A stretch of DNA of 64,000 nt from Triatoma infestans (Eukaryota; Arthropoda; Insecta; Hemiptera; Reduviidae), in assembly GCA_011037195.1 (NCBI GenBank), contig JAAEAF010002594.1, positions 124,001 to 188,000 of the forward strand. The letters are read 5' to 3'. Positions 11,070 through 20,389 of the stretch are shown one piece after another. Position numbers and translations under genes: made by a program. The notes below the pieces were generated by a model. That model made no database searches, was not told the origin of the DNA, and was given only the letters and a program-made list of their open reading frames with translations. Position 1 is the first letter of the stretch; the number at the start of each line of letters is the position of its first letter.

Positions 11070-11316
11070 AAGCATCAGAAACATTTTCCGTGATAGCCTG
11101 CCTTCTTTTTGTTATCATCGACCGGTTTCGGGCGTTCGCCCGTCATCAGAATGTTTTTGTCAACACACTCTTGAGTGTGTATCAACTGTATTTGCTCTGT
11201 GCAAGTATATGTTATTACATTGTTTGACAAAAACATCCTGATGATGGGCGAACGCCCGAAACTGGTCGATAACCACAAAAAGAAGGCAGGCTATCATGGA
11301 AAATGTCTCTGATAAT
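11070..11316. repeat. Palindromic element with two hammerhead-like cores (family P2)
   Basis: About 245 bp folding as an inverted repeat (arms 11071-11160 and 11222-11315). Each arm carries a hammerhead-like motif in opposite orientation: minus 11116-11153 and plus 11234-11271. The plus copy reads CATC-CTGATGA, then stem GGGCG/CGCCC, then GAAACTGGTC-GAT. The flanks CATC and GAT(G) pair as stem I and ACCGGT is self-complementary as stem III. A related copy is at 39396-39750. Confidence 0.75.
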
Positions 11317-11456
11317 AAAGCAATACATACTCAAATACTTATGTGAAGAAGAGAGATAGGAGGTAAGATGGAAATTGTAGGAATGCTAATATCACCACTA
11401 AAGAATGGCGTAATCTTCATTATGAAAGAGAGTTAGATTAGGGTTATGTGATGGAC

Positions 11457-11820
11457 GCAAGAAACTTGAAATAATATTAAATTTTAAATAAATCTAAATT
11501 ATCAAAATATGTTGCAAAAGGGCCAGCCAGGTATAAAGTCCAGTTACTCGTACGGTTCAAGAACAATTATGGCATTGTACTGTACTACCCCTTCTTCTCA
11601 CAGGGGAGGAATTGAAACAAAGAGAAGAGATATTTTAAGACAGACTCGTTCTAGCTACCAAGTTGAAAACATCAGAGCCGATATCAAGTTTTAAGAGTTT
11701 ATTCCAATTAAATTATATGCATTTTGTTGTAATAATCTAAAGTGACTTAAATTCTATTAGAGAATATATCTTTTGAAAAACAGTGTGACTTCTTTATCAT
11801 TGCTAACACTTCTTCTGTTT
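11457..11820 (+). mobile_element. LTR of family E, left part, split by the LINE
   Basis: Starts TGTGATGGACGCAAGAAAC, preceded by GTTA, and is interrupted at 11820 by the intact LINE; it resumes at 18384 and ends CATCACA at 18467. The two parts align along their length with the family E LTR at 33297-33785. Shared blocks include CCCCTTCTTCTCACAGGGGA, AGAGTTTATTCCAATT and TAGAGAATATATCTTTTG. No internal retrotransposon region is present. Confidence 0.75.
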
Positions 11821-12393
11821 CTGTGCACATGCACACTCACACACACATACACACACATATATATATGCATACGTACACATTCTACACACATAATCCATCT
11901 TCAGACAACATAGTGCGGGTGGTTTTGTTCTGTCTTCGGCTTTTAGGATCGCGGACGGGGTTTGCGCCCGGATGCTTCTTTCACAGAGGGTACAGGTCAA
12001 AAACCGGGATGGCACGCCCGGGCCGCCGGACAGTACAGGGGCCCGACAAGATTCGCCGCCTTAGTTGGCTGCCCTATCATTCGGCGCATATTCCCAGGTA
12101 AAAACTATAGTCCTAGGAATTATCCTCAGTTCTATAGTGCTGGGTAAATCCTAAAGTGCAGACATTTCCAGGTGGCACCTGGGTGGGGACTTGTCTGTTA
12201 CGTAGGGGGGCTTTCCCGAGGCCACTGCGTTTGATGGGTGTCTGGGTGGCGCTCGCTGGGGTTCTTGGGGCGGGATAGAGTAGAAATCATTCGCAAACAT
12301 GCACACACACACACACTTTCACGCACACACTAACACATTACATATTCATACTACACATTTACAGACACAAAATATTAATGAGAAATAATAATT

Positions 12394-13989
12394 ATGAATA
12401 TTAAAGATAATAAAGAAATTGCGGGTAACGTGCCACTCGCGCTTGGTGTCCCCAGCCAAACAGAATCTACTTCCCTTACTAAACCTTCCCCTCAACCCAT
12501 TCTGGGCACCTTTTTTGAATCCCTTTTACAAAGACAACAAAGACAAGCAATTGAAGGTAATAACGGACAAACGACCTATGGCATGGATAAGGACTTACAA
12601 TCAGGAGAACATACTGGCGCGGTGGATGGATGTGAACTAAATTATACGCCACAGACTTTCACCTTGCAGCCATTCGAGAGGATAACATCACGAAGAAGAG
12701 AAAGAAGAAGATACGAGAAAGTTGCTTTAAATGAGAATCTAGCAAATAATAATAACTGGGAAAGATTTTATATAATCGCTAAGAAAGAAGGAAACTATTT
12801 AAATGTGTCTCCTTTCACTTTCTGTAAGCAAATTATACAGAATATTGGAAGACCCTTAAATATAAAACGAACTGCAGCAGGTACCTTAAATGTTGAAGTA
12901 GCCAGTCCTGAACAAGCTTATAGATTATTACAATTAAAGAAGCTTGGGGATATGGATGTAAGTATATCTTCGAATAGGAGACTAAATACTTCGCAGGGAG
13001 TCATTGTCTGTCGAGATTTCTTGGTATGCACGGAGCAAGAAATTAAAGATGATTTAGCTGACCAGGGAGTAACTGAGGTAAGAAGAATTAACAGAAAACA
13101 GGGAGGATCATTGATTGCGACTTCAGCTTTGGTTCTGACTTTTAACACTCCAGATCCACCGGAACAAGTAGTAGCGGCTTTTTATAAGTTAAAGGTGAGA
13201 AGATATATCCCATCCCCGCTTCGCTGCTACAAATGTCTACGCTTTGGACATACAGCACTCAGATGCAGAGCAGAATACGAAATTTGTGTATGTGGAATCC
13301 CATCACATAAAGAATTACCATGCCGCGATCCACCGGTGTGCGTTAACTGCGGTGGACAGCATTCTTCACGATCTGTCGAATGTATCAAATTTAAAGAAGA
13401 AAAAGAAATTCAAAAATTTAAAACACTGCACAAATTGAACTATCCAGAAGCACGTGCCGTTGTTCGAAGTAAGAATTATGTCAAACAAAGCACTACTTAT
13501 GCCGAGACGACCGGGTCCTTGCCAATCAAAATGCATACAAACTGGCAAAAGGTAATAAGCCCTCATTTGTTCAAAGTACCAGATGGTCCATCTAAGCCAG
13601 TATGGGAACAGACTAATACAGTAGAACGCTTAGAATCAAAAACCCCGAAGGAGAGCCTAATTGCACAAGCCCCTGAAAGTAACTCGTTGCCAAATTCAGA
13701 TTTACAAAGAGGTCCAGAAAACAAAACGTTGCAGCCTCCGACCAGTGACAATCAAGAAAATATAAATTGTTCTGAAATTGAGAAACAGTATGAATGCGGA
13801 TCAACTGAAATATCCGCGGCAAATAGACAATTGAGTACTCAAGAGGGGGAAACCTATGATGAGAGCGGAGATAGTACAAAGACATATTTGTCTGCAGGAG
13901 GTGTTAAAAGAACGAGACGATATCGAAAAAACTCAACTCCGAATAGGAGGAAAATTACTAGTAGGGGTAGAAATAATAGAAATAGTTGA
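12394..13989 (+). CDS. LINE ORF1, gag-like nucleic-acid-binding protein
   Basis: 531 residues. It is the RNA-binding partner of ORF2 in the ribonucleoprotein that carries the element's transcript. The N-terminal 100 residues are polar and low in structure; around 100-260 is the RRM-like region expected in this group (FYIIAKKEGNYLNVSPFTF, then ASPEQAYRLLQLKKLG). A cluster of zinc knuckles starts at Cys278 (CYKCLRFGHTALRC), followed by CVCGIPSHKELPC and CVNCGGQHSSRSVEC. The C-terminus is acidic and polar, then strongly basic (RRYRKNS, RRKITSRGRNNRNS). The ATG at 12394 follows an A-rich leader. The length is typical for I/Jockey ORF1. Full and uninterrupted. Confidence 0.9.
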   Translation: MNIKDNKEIAGNVPLALGVPSQTESTSLTKPSPQPILGTFFESLLQRQQRQAIEGNNGQTTYGMDKDLQSGEHTGAVDGCELNYTPQTFTLQPFERITSRRRERRRYEKVALNENLANNNNWERFYIIAKKEGNYLNVSPFTFCKQIIQNIGRPLNIKRTAAGTLNVEVASPEQAYRLLQLKKLGDMDVSISSNRRLNTSQGVIVCRDFLVCTEQEIKDDLADQGVTEVRRINRKQGGSLIATSALVLTFNTPDPPEQVVAAFYKLKVRRYIPSPLRCYKCLRFGHTALRCRAEYEICVCGIPSHKELPCRDPPVCVNCGGQHSSRSVECIKFKEEKEIQKFKTLHKLNYPEARAVVRSKNYVKQSTTYAETTGSLPIKMHTNWQKVISPHLFKVPDGPSKPVWEQTNTVERLESKTPKESLIAQAPESNSLPNSDLQRGPENKTLQPPTSDNQENINCSEIEKQYECGSTEISAANRQLSTQEGETYDESGDSTKTYLSAGGVKRTRRYRKNSTPNRRKITSRGRNNRNS

Positions 13990-14337
13990 TAAACATAAGT
14001 ATTGTTAGTTGTAAATATGATGTATATAGTACATATTGTAATAATTATAGCGAAAATAGTGTTATTTATTTAAATATTTATTTATTAGGTAGGCGTATAT
14101 TACTATGTAAATATAAAAAATTGTTTAATTTTGTGTAAATAATAGTTTATTCTGTACATAAGATTTATTTATTCTGTACATAAGATGAATACGTCATAAA
14201 TTTATTTGTTTATTTATTTATTTATTTATTTATTAAATTTTAATTTCTTAGCTAGTTACTAAATTAAAAAAATATATAATGGATACATACATCCTAAATT
14301 TGAAATATCAAATGAATAGTTCTTTTCATTTAAAAAA
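13990..14337 (+). other. Spacer between LINE ORF1 and ORF2
   Basis: 348 bp of very AT-rich sequence with a TTTA tandem tract near 14206-14233 and a duplicated ATTTATTCTGTACATAAGAT near 14150-14185. ORF2 is therefore not overlapping or frameshift-coupled; it would need reinitiation or internal initiation. Confidence 0.6.
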
Positions 14338-17300
14338 ATGGAAACCTTTCTTCAATGGAATTGCCGAGGACTAGCTGCTCACTTTATCGAACTTCGTAAT
14401 ATATTAAATGAGAAAATTCCTTTAGGAGTATGTCTTCAAGAAACCCACTTGAAGCCAGGGAACATTTTTAATATTAGGGGTTATAGATCATTTAAGAAAG
14501 AAGTGCAGATAAGGCAGGGAGGACATGCCCACGGTGGCGTAGCGATTTATGTGAGGAATAACGTTTCTGCGGAGGAGATTGTTTTAGACACCCCATTGCA
14601 GGCCGTTGCTGTTCGCTTTAAAACACCGGTTAAAGTGACTTTAGTTTCCGTCTATCTACCAGATATTCACTGGGAAAGAGATGATCTTGAAGATCTGGTT
14701 GTGAGTCTACCTAAACCGGTATTAATATTAGGAGACTTTAATAGTCATAATACATGGTGGGAATCAAGACAAACTGATGTGAGAGGTCTTATTTTAGAGG
14801 ATCTTATAAATGACGCTAGATTAGCCCTTCTAAATTCAGGCGCTCCTACACACTTTAATGCACATGACGGATCCTTCAGCGCCATAGATTTGAGTTTAGC
14901 TTCCCCTACTTTGGCTACGTCATTAGCATGGACTCCGATGAAATATTTGTACGGCAGTGATCACTATCCAATCATAATCAAGACTGGCGTTATAAAAGTT
15001 CGTTATCACATACCAATCAAATATGATACAAAAAGAGCCAATTGGACTAAGTTTGTCGAACAGCTAAATATTCCGTCATTAACAGGAGACATAAACCTAG
15101 ATGTCGATAATCTAACAAACGCAATTAGAGAGGCTGCGGATACATCAATACCAAAAATAGGTGGAAATATGTACCGTCCCCCAATGCCTTGGTGGTCATC
15201 AGAATGCTCTGCTGCTGTGAAAGTTAAGAAAAGAAATTTCAACCGTTTTAAACGGCAACCTACATTGGAAAATTTAGCTGCCTATAAAAAGAGTAGAGCG
15301 AGAGAAAGGAAGATTACAAGAGAATGCAAAAGAAAATCTTTTGCAACTTATGTACAAACAATGACCACGACGACATCCACAAAAGAGGTTTGGGCAAAAG
15401 TGAAAGCTTTGGTTGGTAAACGTCCTCCTCCATCTGTACCGATCCTTGAATTCCAAAACAGAATTTACAGTGATATAGAACAAGTAACTGAGTGCCTCGC
15501 TAAATATTATGCTACGGTTTCTAACCCGGACCCAGCGTTTCAACAGTACAAATCAGCTAAAGAATCTGAAACCCTGGACTTCTCCGCAGAAGAAAGTTAT
15601 GATTATAATAATTCCCTCACCCTTGACGAATTGGATTACGCACTTGATAAAACTAAGGATACTTGCCCAGGAATAGACGGTATCCCTTTCATAATATTGC
15701 GTAAATTGCCGAGGGACAGTAAGGAACACATCCTTGGATTATTTAACTGTATTTGGGAATCTGGGCAATATCCAAATAAATGGCGTGAAGCTCTTGTTAT
15801 TCCCATATTAAAGGAAGGAAAGGACCCAAGTAACCCAGCAAGTTATCGCCCTATTTCTCTCACTATTTGTTTAAGTAAAGTCCTGGAGAGTATAGTCAAT
15901 TTAAGACTACAGTATGTATTAGATTCGCGGCAACTGTTAAGTCAATACCAAGCTGGATTCAGAAGAAATTATTCTACATTAGATCAATTAAGTGCCCTTG
16001 AAGATTATGTAATGAATAGTTTTCTAATGAGACAACATACATTGGCTGTCTTTTTTGATTTAGAAAAAGCATACGACATGACTTGGAGACATGGAATTTT
16101 GTTAAAATTACATGAATGGGGCATTAGAGGAAGACTTCCTAAATTTATCGAAAACTTTTTAATATTCCGAAAATTTCGCGTATGTATGGGAACGGACAAA
16201 TCTGATCAATTTGCACAAGAAAATGGGATTCCTCAAGGGTCTGTTTTGAGCGTCACTCTTTTTATCATTATAGTCAATTACCTTGCAGATCGGATTCAAG
16301 CACCGGTAATGAAATCCTTGTACGTTGACGATTTAGCAATTTACTTATCGGGAGATGATTTAAATGATGTTGGAGAAACTCTACAGAGAGCAATTGATGA
16401 TCTCGCTGAGGAAACAGGAAAGTTAGGTTTCAAATTTTCCCATACTAAAACAGTAGGTATGCATTTTTGTAGAATGAGAAGGCCACATACACCTCCTAGC
16501 CTGCAATTATATGGGCAACCAATTGGATACAGGGAATCAGTAAAGTTTCTAGGATTGGTACTAGACTCTAAAATGAGATGGAATGCACATATAGAGTACA
16601 CTGCAAAAAAGTGCAAGAGGGCATTAAATCTATTAAGAATCATTGGAAATTACAACTGGGGCGCAGAACGGGAAATAATGATTCGTATATTTAAAATGCT
16701 TGTCTTGGCAAAAATTGAATATGGTGCAGCGGTGTACAACTCAGCCCGGAAATATAGTTTGTCTCAACTGGATAGACTATACAGCCAGGGTATACGTATA
16801 GCGACGGGTGCATATAAAACAAGCCCCCTTCCTAGCCTTTATGTGGAATCTGGAATCATGCCCCCAGAATTAAGAAGGGAGGCACTTACACTGACATATG
16901 CTGTTGGGAAATGGAGTAATAGGAATCATTTTATTTATCCTGTTCTTTTTGAAAACCCTCATCTTTCTGTATACAATCGGCTGAGAACTCGTACCCGTCC
17001 TGTAGGGATAAGAGCGAGAGAATTGTTACATGAAGAAGGAATTGAACTGGCACCAACTCTGAACATTGAACCCTGTCGTATACCACCTTGGATCCTTGCC
17101 AAAGCTCAAATTTGCCTAGATCTTGCAATATTCGTAAAGAAAGAAGTACCGGCAGTCGAGTATAAGAAGAGATTTTTAGAGGCAATGTATAGGTATAATG
17201 GCTATATAATTTTTTATACGGATGGCTCGAAGACACAAGAAGGGGTGGGAAGTGCTATATATGTAGAAGGAATAACGAAAGTATGGACACTTCCCCTTCA

Positions 17301-18009
17301 CGCTACAGTTTATACTGCTGAACTTTTTGCAATTTATCAGGCATTACTCTATGCGAAGGAAGCAACGGAAGTTAACCTAGTAATATGTTCGGACTCGGAA
17401 AGTTCCTTGAAGAGTATTGAAAATAAATTTTCAAATGATCCCTTAGTCCATATGATCTATGAGCAGCTAAGAGAATTGCACAGACGAGGAAGAATTGTAG
17501 TATTTCTTTGGATTCCAAGTCACGTTGGGATTGAAGGGAACGAGAAGGCAGACGAAGCAGCGAGAGCCGCTGCTTCACAAAGACCGGATCTGAATATACG
17601 AATCCGACCAGAGGACCTGAAATGTTTCGTAAAGAAAGTTATGAATGAAAAATGGCAAAAGAATTGGGAAACTACAGAAGCCAAATTAAAGGAAGTGTTG
17701 CCTACAGTAGGAAGAAGGAAAACTGAGGCCTTAACAAGAAGAGAAGGGATGATATTGACGAGATTGAGAATAGGCCACACTCGTCTCACACACTCCTATT
17801 TATTGCAAGGGGAAAATCAAAAACAGTGCCCAAGATGTCAATCACGCCTCACAGTGAAACATATTCTTGAGGAATGCCCCCGGCTGCAGGGCTACCGAGA
17901 TACAGTAGGTTTGCCTAATAACATGGTAGATTTGTTAGGACCAGGAGTAAAATATAAATATCAACTGTTTAATTATTTAAAATCTTTAGATATTTACTTT
18001 AACATTTAG
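14338..18009 (+). CDS. LINE ORF2: APE endonuclease, reverse transcriptase, RNase H, zinc finger
   Basis: 1223 residues. The APE-like endonuclease is N-terminal: QWN at 6-8, QETH with Glu35, GDFNSH at 132-137, SDH with Asp208-His209. Reverse transcriptase spans roughly 430-800: CPGIDGIP, YRPISL, FFDLEKAYD with Asp574, GIPQGSVLS and YVDD at 662-665. RNase H follows: YTDGSK with Asp962, TAELFA with Glu995, CSDSESS with Asp1019 and IPSHVGIEGNEKADEAA. The C-terminus has a CPRC-H-C finger from Cys1164. All named catalytic residues are present. The enzyme nicks target DNA and copies the element's RNA from the 3' end. A-rich context precedes the ATG. Confidence 0.95.
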   Translation: METFLQWNCRGLAAHFIELRNILNEKIPLGVCLQETHLKPGNIFNIRGYRSFKKEVQIRQGGHAHGGVAIYVRNNVSAEEIVLDTPLQAVAVRFKTPVKVTLVSVYLPDIHWERDDLEDLVVSLPKPVLILGDFNSHNTWWESRQTDVRGLILEDLINDARLALLNSGAPTHFNAHDGSFSAIDLSLASPTLATSLAWTPMKYLYGSDHYPIIIKTGVIKVRYHIPIKYDTKRANWTKFVEQLNIPSLTGDINLDVDNLTNAIREAADTSIPKIGGNMYRPPMPWWSSECSAAVKVKKRNFNRFKRQPTLENLAAYKKSRARERKITRECKRKSFATYVQTMTTTTSTKEVWAKVKALVGKRPPPSVPILEFQNRIYSDIEQVTECLAKYYATVSNPDPAFQQYKSAKESETLDFSAEESYDYNNSLTLDELDYALDKTKDTCPGIDGIPFIILRKLPRDSKEHILGLFNCIWESGQYPNKWREALVIPILKEGKDPSNPASYRPISLTICLSKVLESIVNLRLQYVLDSRQLLSQYQAGFRRNYSTLDQLSALEDYVMNSFLMRQHTLAVFFDLEKAYDMTWRHGILLKLHEWGIRGRLPKFIENFLIFRKFRVCMGTDKSDQFAQENGIPQGSVLSVTLFIIIVNYLADRIQAPVMKSLYVDDLAIYLSGDDLNDVGETLQRAIDDLAEETGKLGFKFSHTKTVGMHFCRMRRPHTPPSLQLYGQPIGYRESVKFLGLVLDSKMRWNAHIEYTAKKCKRALNLLRIIGNYNWGAEREIMIRIFKMLVLAKIEYGAAVYNSARKYSLSQLDRLYSQGIRIATGAYKTSPLPSLYVESGIMPPELRREALTLTYAVGKWSNRNHFIYPVLFENPHLSVYNRLRTRTRPVGIRARELLHEEGIELAPTLNIEPCRIPPWILAKAQICLDLAIFVKKEVPAVEYKKRFLEAMYRYNGYIIFYTDGSKTQEGVGSAIYVEGITKVWTLPLHATVYTAELFAIYQALLYAKEATEVNLVICSDSESSLKSIENKFSNDPLVHMIYEQLRELHRRGRIVVFLWIPSHVGIEGNEKADEAARAAASQRPDLNIRIRPEDLKCFVKKVMNEKWQKNWETTEAKLKEVLPTVGRRKTEALTRREGMILTRLRIGHTRLTHSYLLQGENQKQCPRCQSRLTVKHILEECPRLQGYRDTVGLPNNMVDLLGPGVKYKYQLFNYLKSLDIYFNI

Positions 18010-18298
18010 TTTTTGGTTTGTATATTGTTATATATTGTTTTTATTGTTATATATATTGTATATATATTGTCTTTTATTTAGATGTAAGAGGAACGGGGTG
18101 CGAAGAATATAGAGTATTCCACCCCAATGGTGGTAGCTATGCATAAATGTGTGTAAATGGTGTTTATTGTGGGATGAATGTATTTATGGAATGAGTGTGT
18201 TTATTTGTGTGACTCTCGTATGATAGAAATGTGTGGTTGTGTGGTTGAATGCCAAAGGCACTTTGTGAGGGCGCTAATGACCCTGGCAGTTGATGCGC

Positions 18299-18383
<85 letters not shown>
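18010..18383 (+). other. LINE 3' UTR, 3' stem-loop and poly(A) tail
   Basis: After the TAG stop the 3' UTR has TATA-repeat tracts, then GCGCTAATGACC (18271-18282) and GTTGATGCGCC (18289-18299). The outer GGCGC and GCGCC can pair, leaving a loop of about 20 nt. A run of 84 A follows directly. This is where the reverse transcriptase is expected to bind; SINE-A carries nearly the same sequence. Confidence 0.8.
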
Positions 18384-18385
<2 letters not shown>

Positions 18386-18467
18386 TCTGTTTTAAGCTAC
18401 ATATTTACAAACCCTTCATACAAAACCGCTTAAGCCACAAGCTACCTACACACATCATAACATCACA
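18384..18467 (+). mobile_element. LTR of family E, right part
   Basis: Continues the LTR interrupted by the LINE; begins with the second copy of CTTCTGTTT and ends CATCACA, the complement of the LTR start TGTGATG. It includes AACCGCTTAAGCCACAAGCT, shared with copies at 33297 and 45400. Confidence 0.75.
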
Positions 18468-18472
18468 CCAAT

Positions 18473-18910
18473 CACGTACGGTTCAAGAACAATTATGGCA
18501 TTGTACTGTACTGCCCCTTCTTCTCACAGGGGAGGAATTGAAACAAAGAGAAGAGATATTTTAAGATAGACTCGTTCTAGCTACCAAAGTGAAAACATCA
18601 GAGCCATATATTCTAAAATTGTTTGTAAGGCCTCAAGCCAACCCACTCGAGGCCTTACAAACAATTTTAGAATATATGGCTCTGATGTTTTCACTTTGGT
18701 AGCTAGAACGAGTCTATCTTAAAATATCTCTTCTCTTTGTTTCAATTCTTCCCCTGTGAGAAGAAGGGGTGGTACAGTACAATGCCATAATTGTTCTTGA
18801 ACCGTACGAGTAACTGGACTTTATACCTGGCTGGCCCTTTTGCAACATATTTTGATAATTTAGATTTATTTAAAATTTAATATTATTTCAAGTTTCTTGC
18901 ATCCATCACA
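18473..18910. repeat. Large foldback made of inverted LTR-E sequence
   Basis: Left arm 18475-18632 and right arm 18646-18810 are near-perfect inverted copies (loop about 13 nt, CAAGCCAACCCAC), with family E interior sequence (CGTACGGTTCAAGAACAATT, TAGACTCGTTCTAGCTACCA). The right arm continues to a minus-oriented LTR start, ending CATCACA at 18904-18910, followed by GTTA. The GTTA before 11457 matches, so 11457-18910 may be one insertion containing a forward LTR and an inverted partial LTR. Confidence 0.75.
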
Positions 18911-19082
18911 GTTATCTGACTTTGATTAGAATTTTTAATCTGACTTTGATAAAGATTTAATCAAAAACGAACATTGCATCTCACGTTTAAACTGTAATTT
19001 CCTCGATTTAATTTGTATTAATATAAAATTAAAATTTTCTATTCTTATTCACATTAGAAACATGGTAACCAAACATACATAC

Positions 19083-19729
19083 CCTAAATATTTATCGATA
19101 TCAGGAGTTACATCAAAGACTCCAGAAATAATAGCATCGGGAGTTTTATCTTCTTCATCTTCATCAACAGAATCTTCTTGCTTGGGCCTTTCTATAAATA
19201 ACACTTTAGGCAGGACTTGTATAAAAATTCGGTGCACCCAAGGCTTCATTTTATGTGTAACTGGTGAACGAAAATTAACATTAAGCACTAATATTGTTAC
19301 AACAACTGATAAAGTCACAAGCACCATTGTAAATAGTAAATATTTGCCTAATAATGGCACTGTTAACGATGTCGGCGGTATTATTTCTGCTAATAATAAA
19401 AAGAACACTGTTAATGATAGTAATATTGATATACATAATGACACTTTTTCACCAGAATCCGATGGTAAATAAAATACTAACACTGATAAAAATGATATAC
19501 CAACACAAGGAATTATTAAATTTACTGTGTAAAATAATGTTTTTCTTCTTAATGTTATATTAAATATAATATCAGGATAAGGTTCTTCACAACAACTGTA
19601 GAATTTTTCATTCCGAACAGCTGGTACTCTCATTATATCCCATTCAACGGATAAGTAGAAATCTTGTAAATCGATTCCTACATCAATCGTGTGTGAATCT
19701 GGAGTCTGTAACATATGCCTCAGATCAAC
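19083..19729 (-). CDS. nAChRalpha1: nicotinic acetylcholine receptor alpha-1, loop C and M1-M3 exon
   Basis: 647 bp. The acceptor TTGCAG precedes GTT (19729), phase 0; the donor is GG then GTATGT at 19082, leaving two bases. It encodes [20 protein letters not shown], the loop C segment [12 protein letters not shown] with the vicinal Cys-Cys pair (codons 19589-19594) that defines an alpha subunit, and then M1 ([20 protein letters not shown]), the pore-lining M2 ([20 protein letters not shown]), M3 ([19 protein letters not shown]) and the first part of the cytoplasmic loop. The glutamates bordering M2 fit a cation channel. The sequence follows Drosophila alpha-1 closely, including [20 protein letters not shown]. 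Confidence 0.97.
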
Positions 19730-20389
19730 CTGCAATCAAATATAGGTGGAAATTAGTTAAAGACCTTAAATACAAAAAAATTATATCATTTAGGAAGTTC
19801 TAAATTTCTATGAGCATATTTTTTGTCTTCAGCACGATTCAATGCAATCAAGTCGCTATCGATTTTCTATAGATCGATTTTCTTAACCAATATATGCATG
19901 TTGGTTTGGATAGGGTAGTTAACCTTCAAAGCACCATCAGTAATATTCCTATTCTCCAACCCTACCATTCTCTTTACGAGTTAATAGGTCTAACTGCCTT
20001 AGAGACAGAGTATTCATTCTTTCCTAGTTTAGGAATAAAGACTGTCCTTGAAGTAAAAATAAAGATTATTCTTCATAAAAATATGGGTGGGTCCGCAATG
20101 CTGGATAACATCTGGAATTTTATCCGTCATAGCATGCATATTGATTTTGTCCCTGATCAGGCTCGGATTTTCATCCACCGTCAGAGTAAATTCACCAGGT
20201 TCGTGTAGACAGTTCACTTCAACTAATGTTTCTGTTACACTCACACTTGTTGGTTTGTTGGTTGTATACATGTGGGGTGGTTACGTTACTATGTGTATGT
20301 GTTTAATGATAAAATGGAATTATTATAAATTATATATTACACATAGTAACATAACCCTATAACCTCCCCTACGCCATCACAGCAACTTC
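19730..20389. other. Intron 5, with a coding-like repeat fragment at 20140-20225
   Basis: Mostly ordinary intron. At 20140-20225 the minus strand reads EPGEFTLTVDENPSLIRDKI, and a second diverged copy at 48540-48617 (minus) reads YELDSLNLTMYENPRPDRIN. The shared LT--ENP---R pattern suggests both come from a protein-coding mobile element that I cannot name. Confidence 0.45.

Larger units (their letters stand above)
11821..18383 (+). mobile_element. Intact I-type LINE (non-LTR retrotransposon)
   Basis: A complete-looking 6.56 kb element: 5' UTR 11821-12393 with CA-rich tracts, ORF1 12394-13989, a 348-bp spacer, ORF2 14338-18009, a 3' UTR ending in a GCGC/GCGCC stem-loop, and an uninterrupted 84-nt A tail (18300-18383). 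CTTCTGTTT at 11812-11820 and 18384-18392 is the 9-bp target duplication. Both ORFs are open without stops. RNase H downstream of RT places it near the I group. Long poly(A), intact ORFs and a perfect duplication suggest a recent insertion. It lies antisense in the receptor's intron 6. Confidence 0.92.

Noticed and set aside
12918..17789. Several antisense frames of 60-100 codons across the LINE
   Set aside because: Shadows of ORF1 and ORF2 in other frames, with no family motifs.
18178..18564. A 128-codon frame with a lysine run
   Set aside because: It reads through the LINE poly(A) tail and into the LTR; the lysines are translated A residues.
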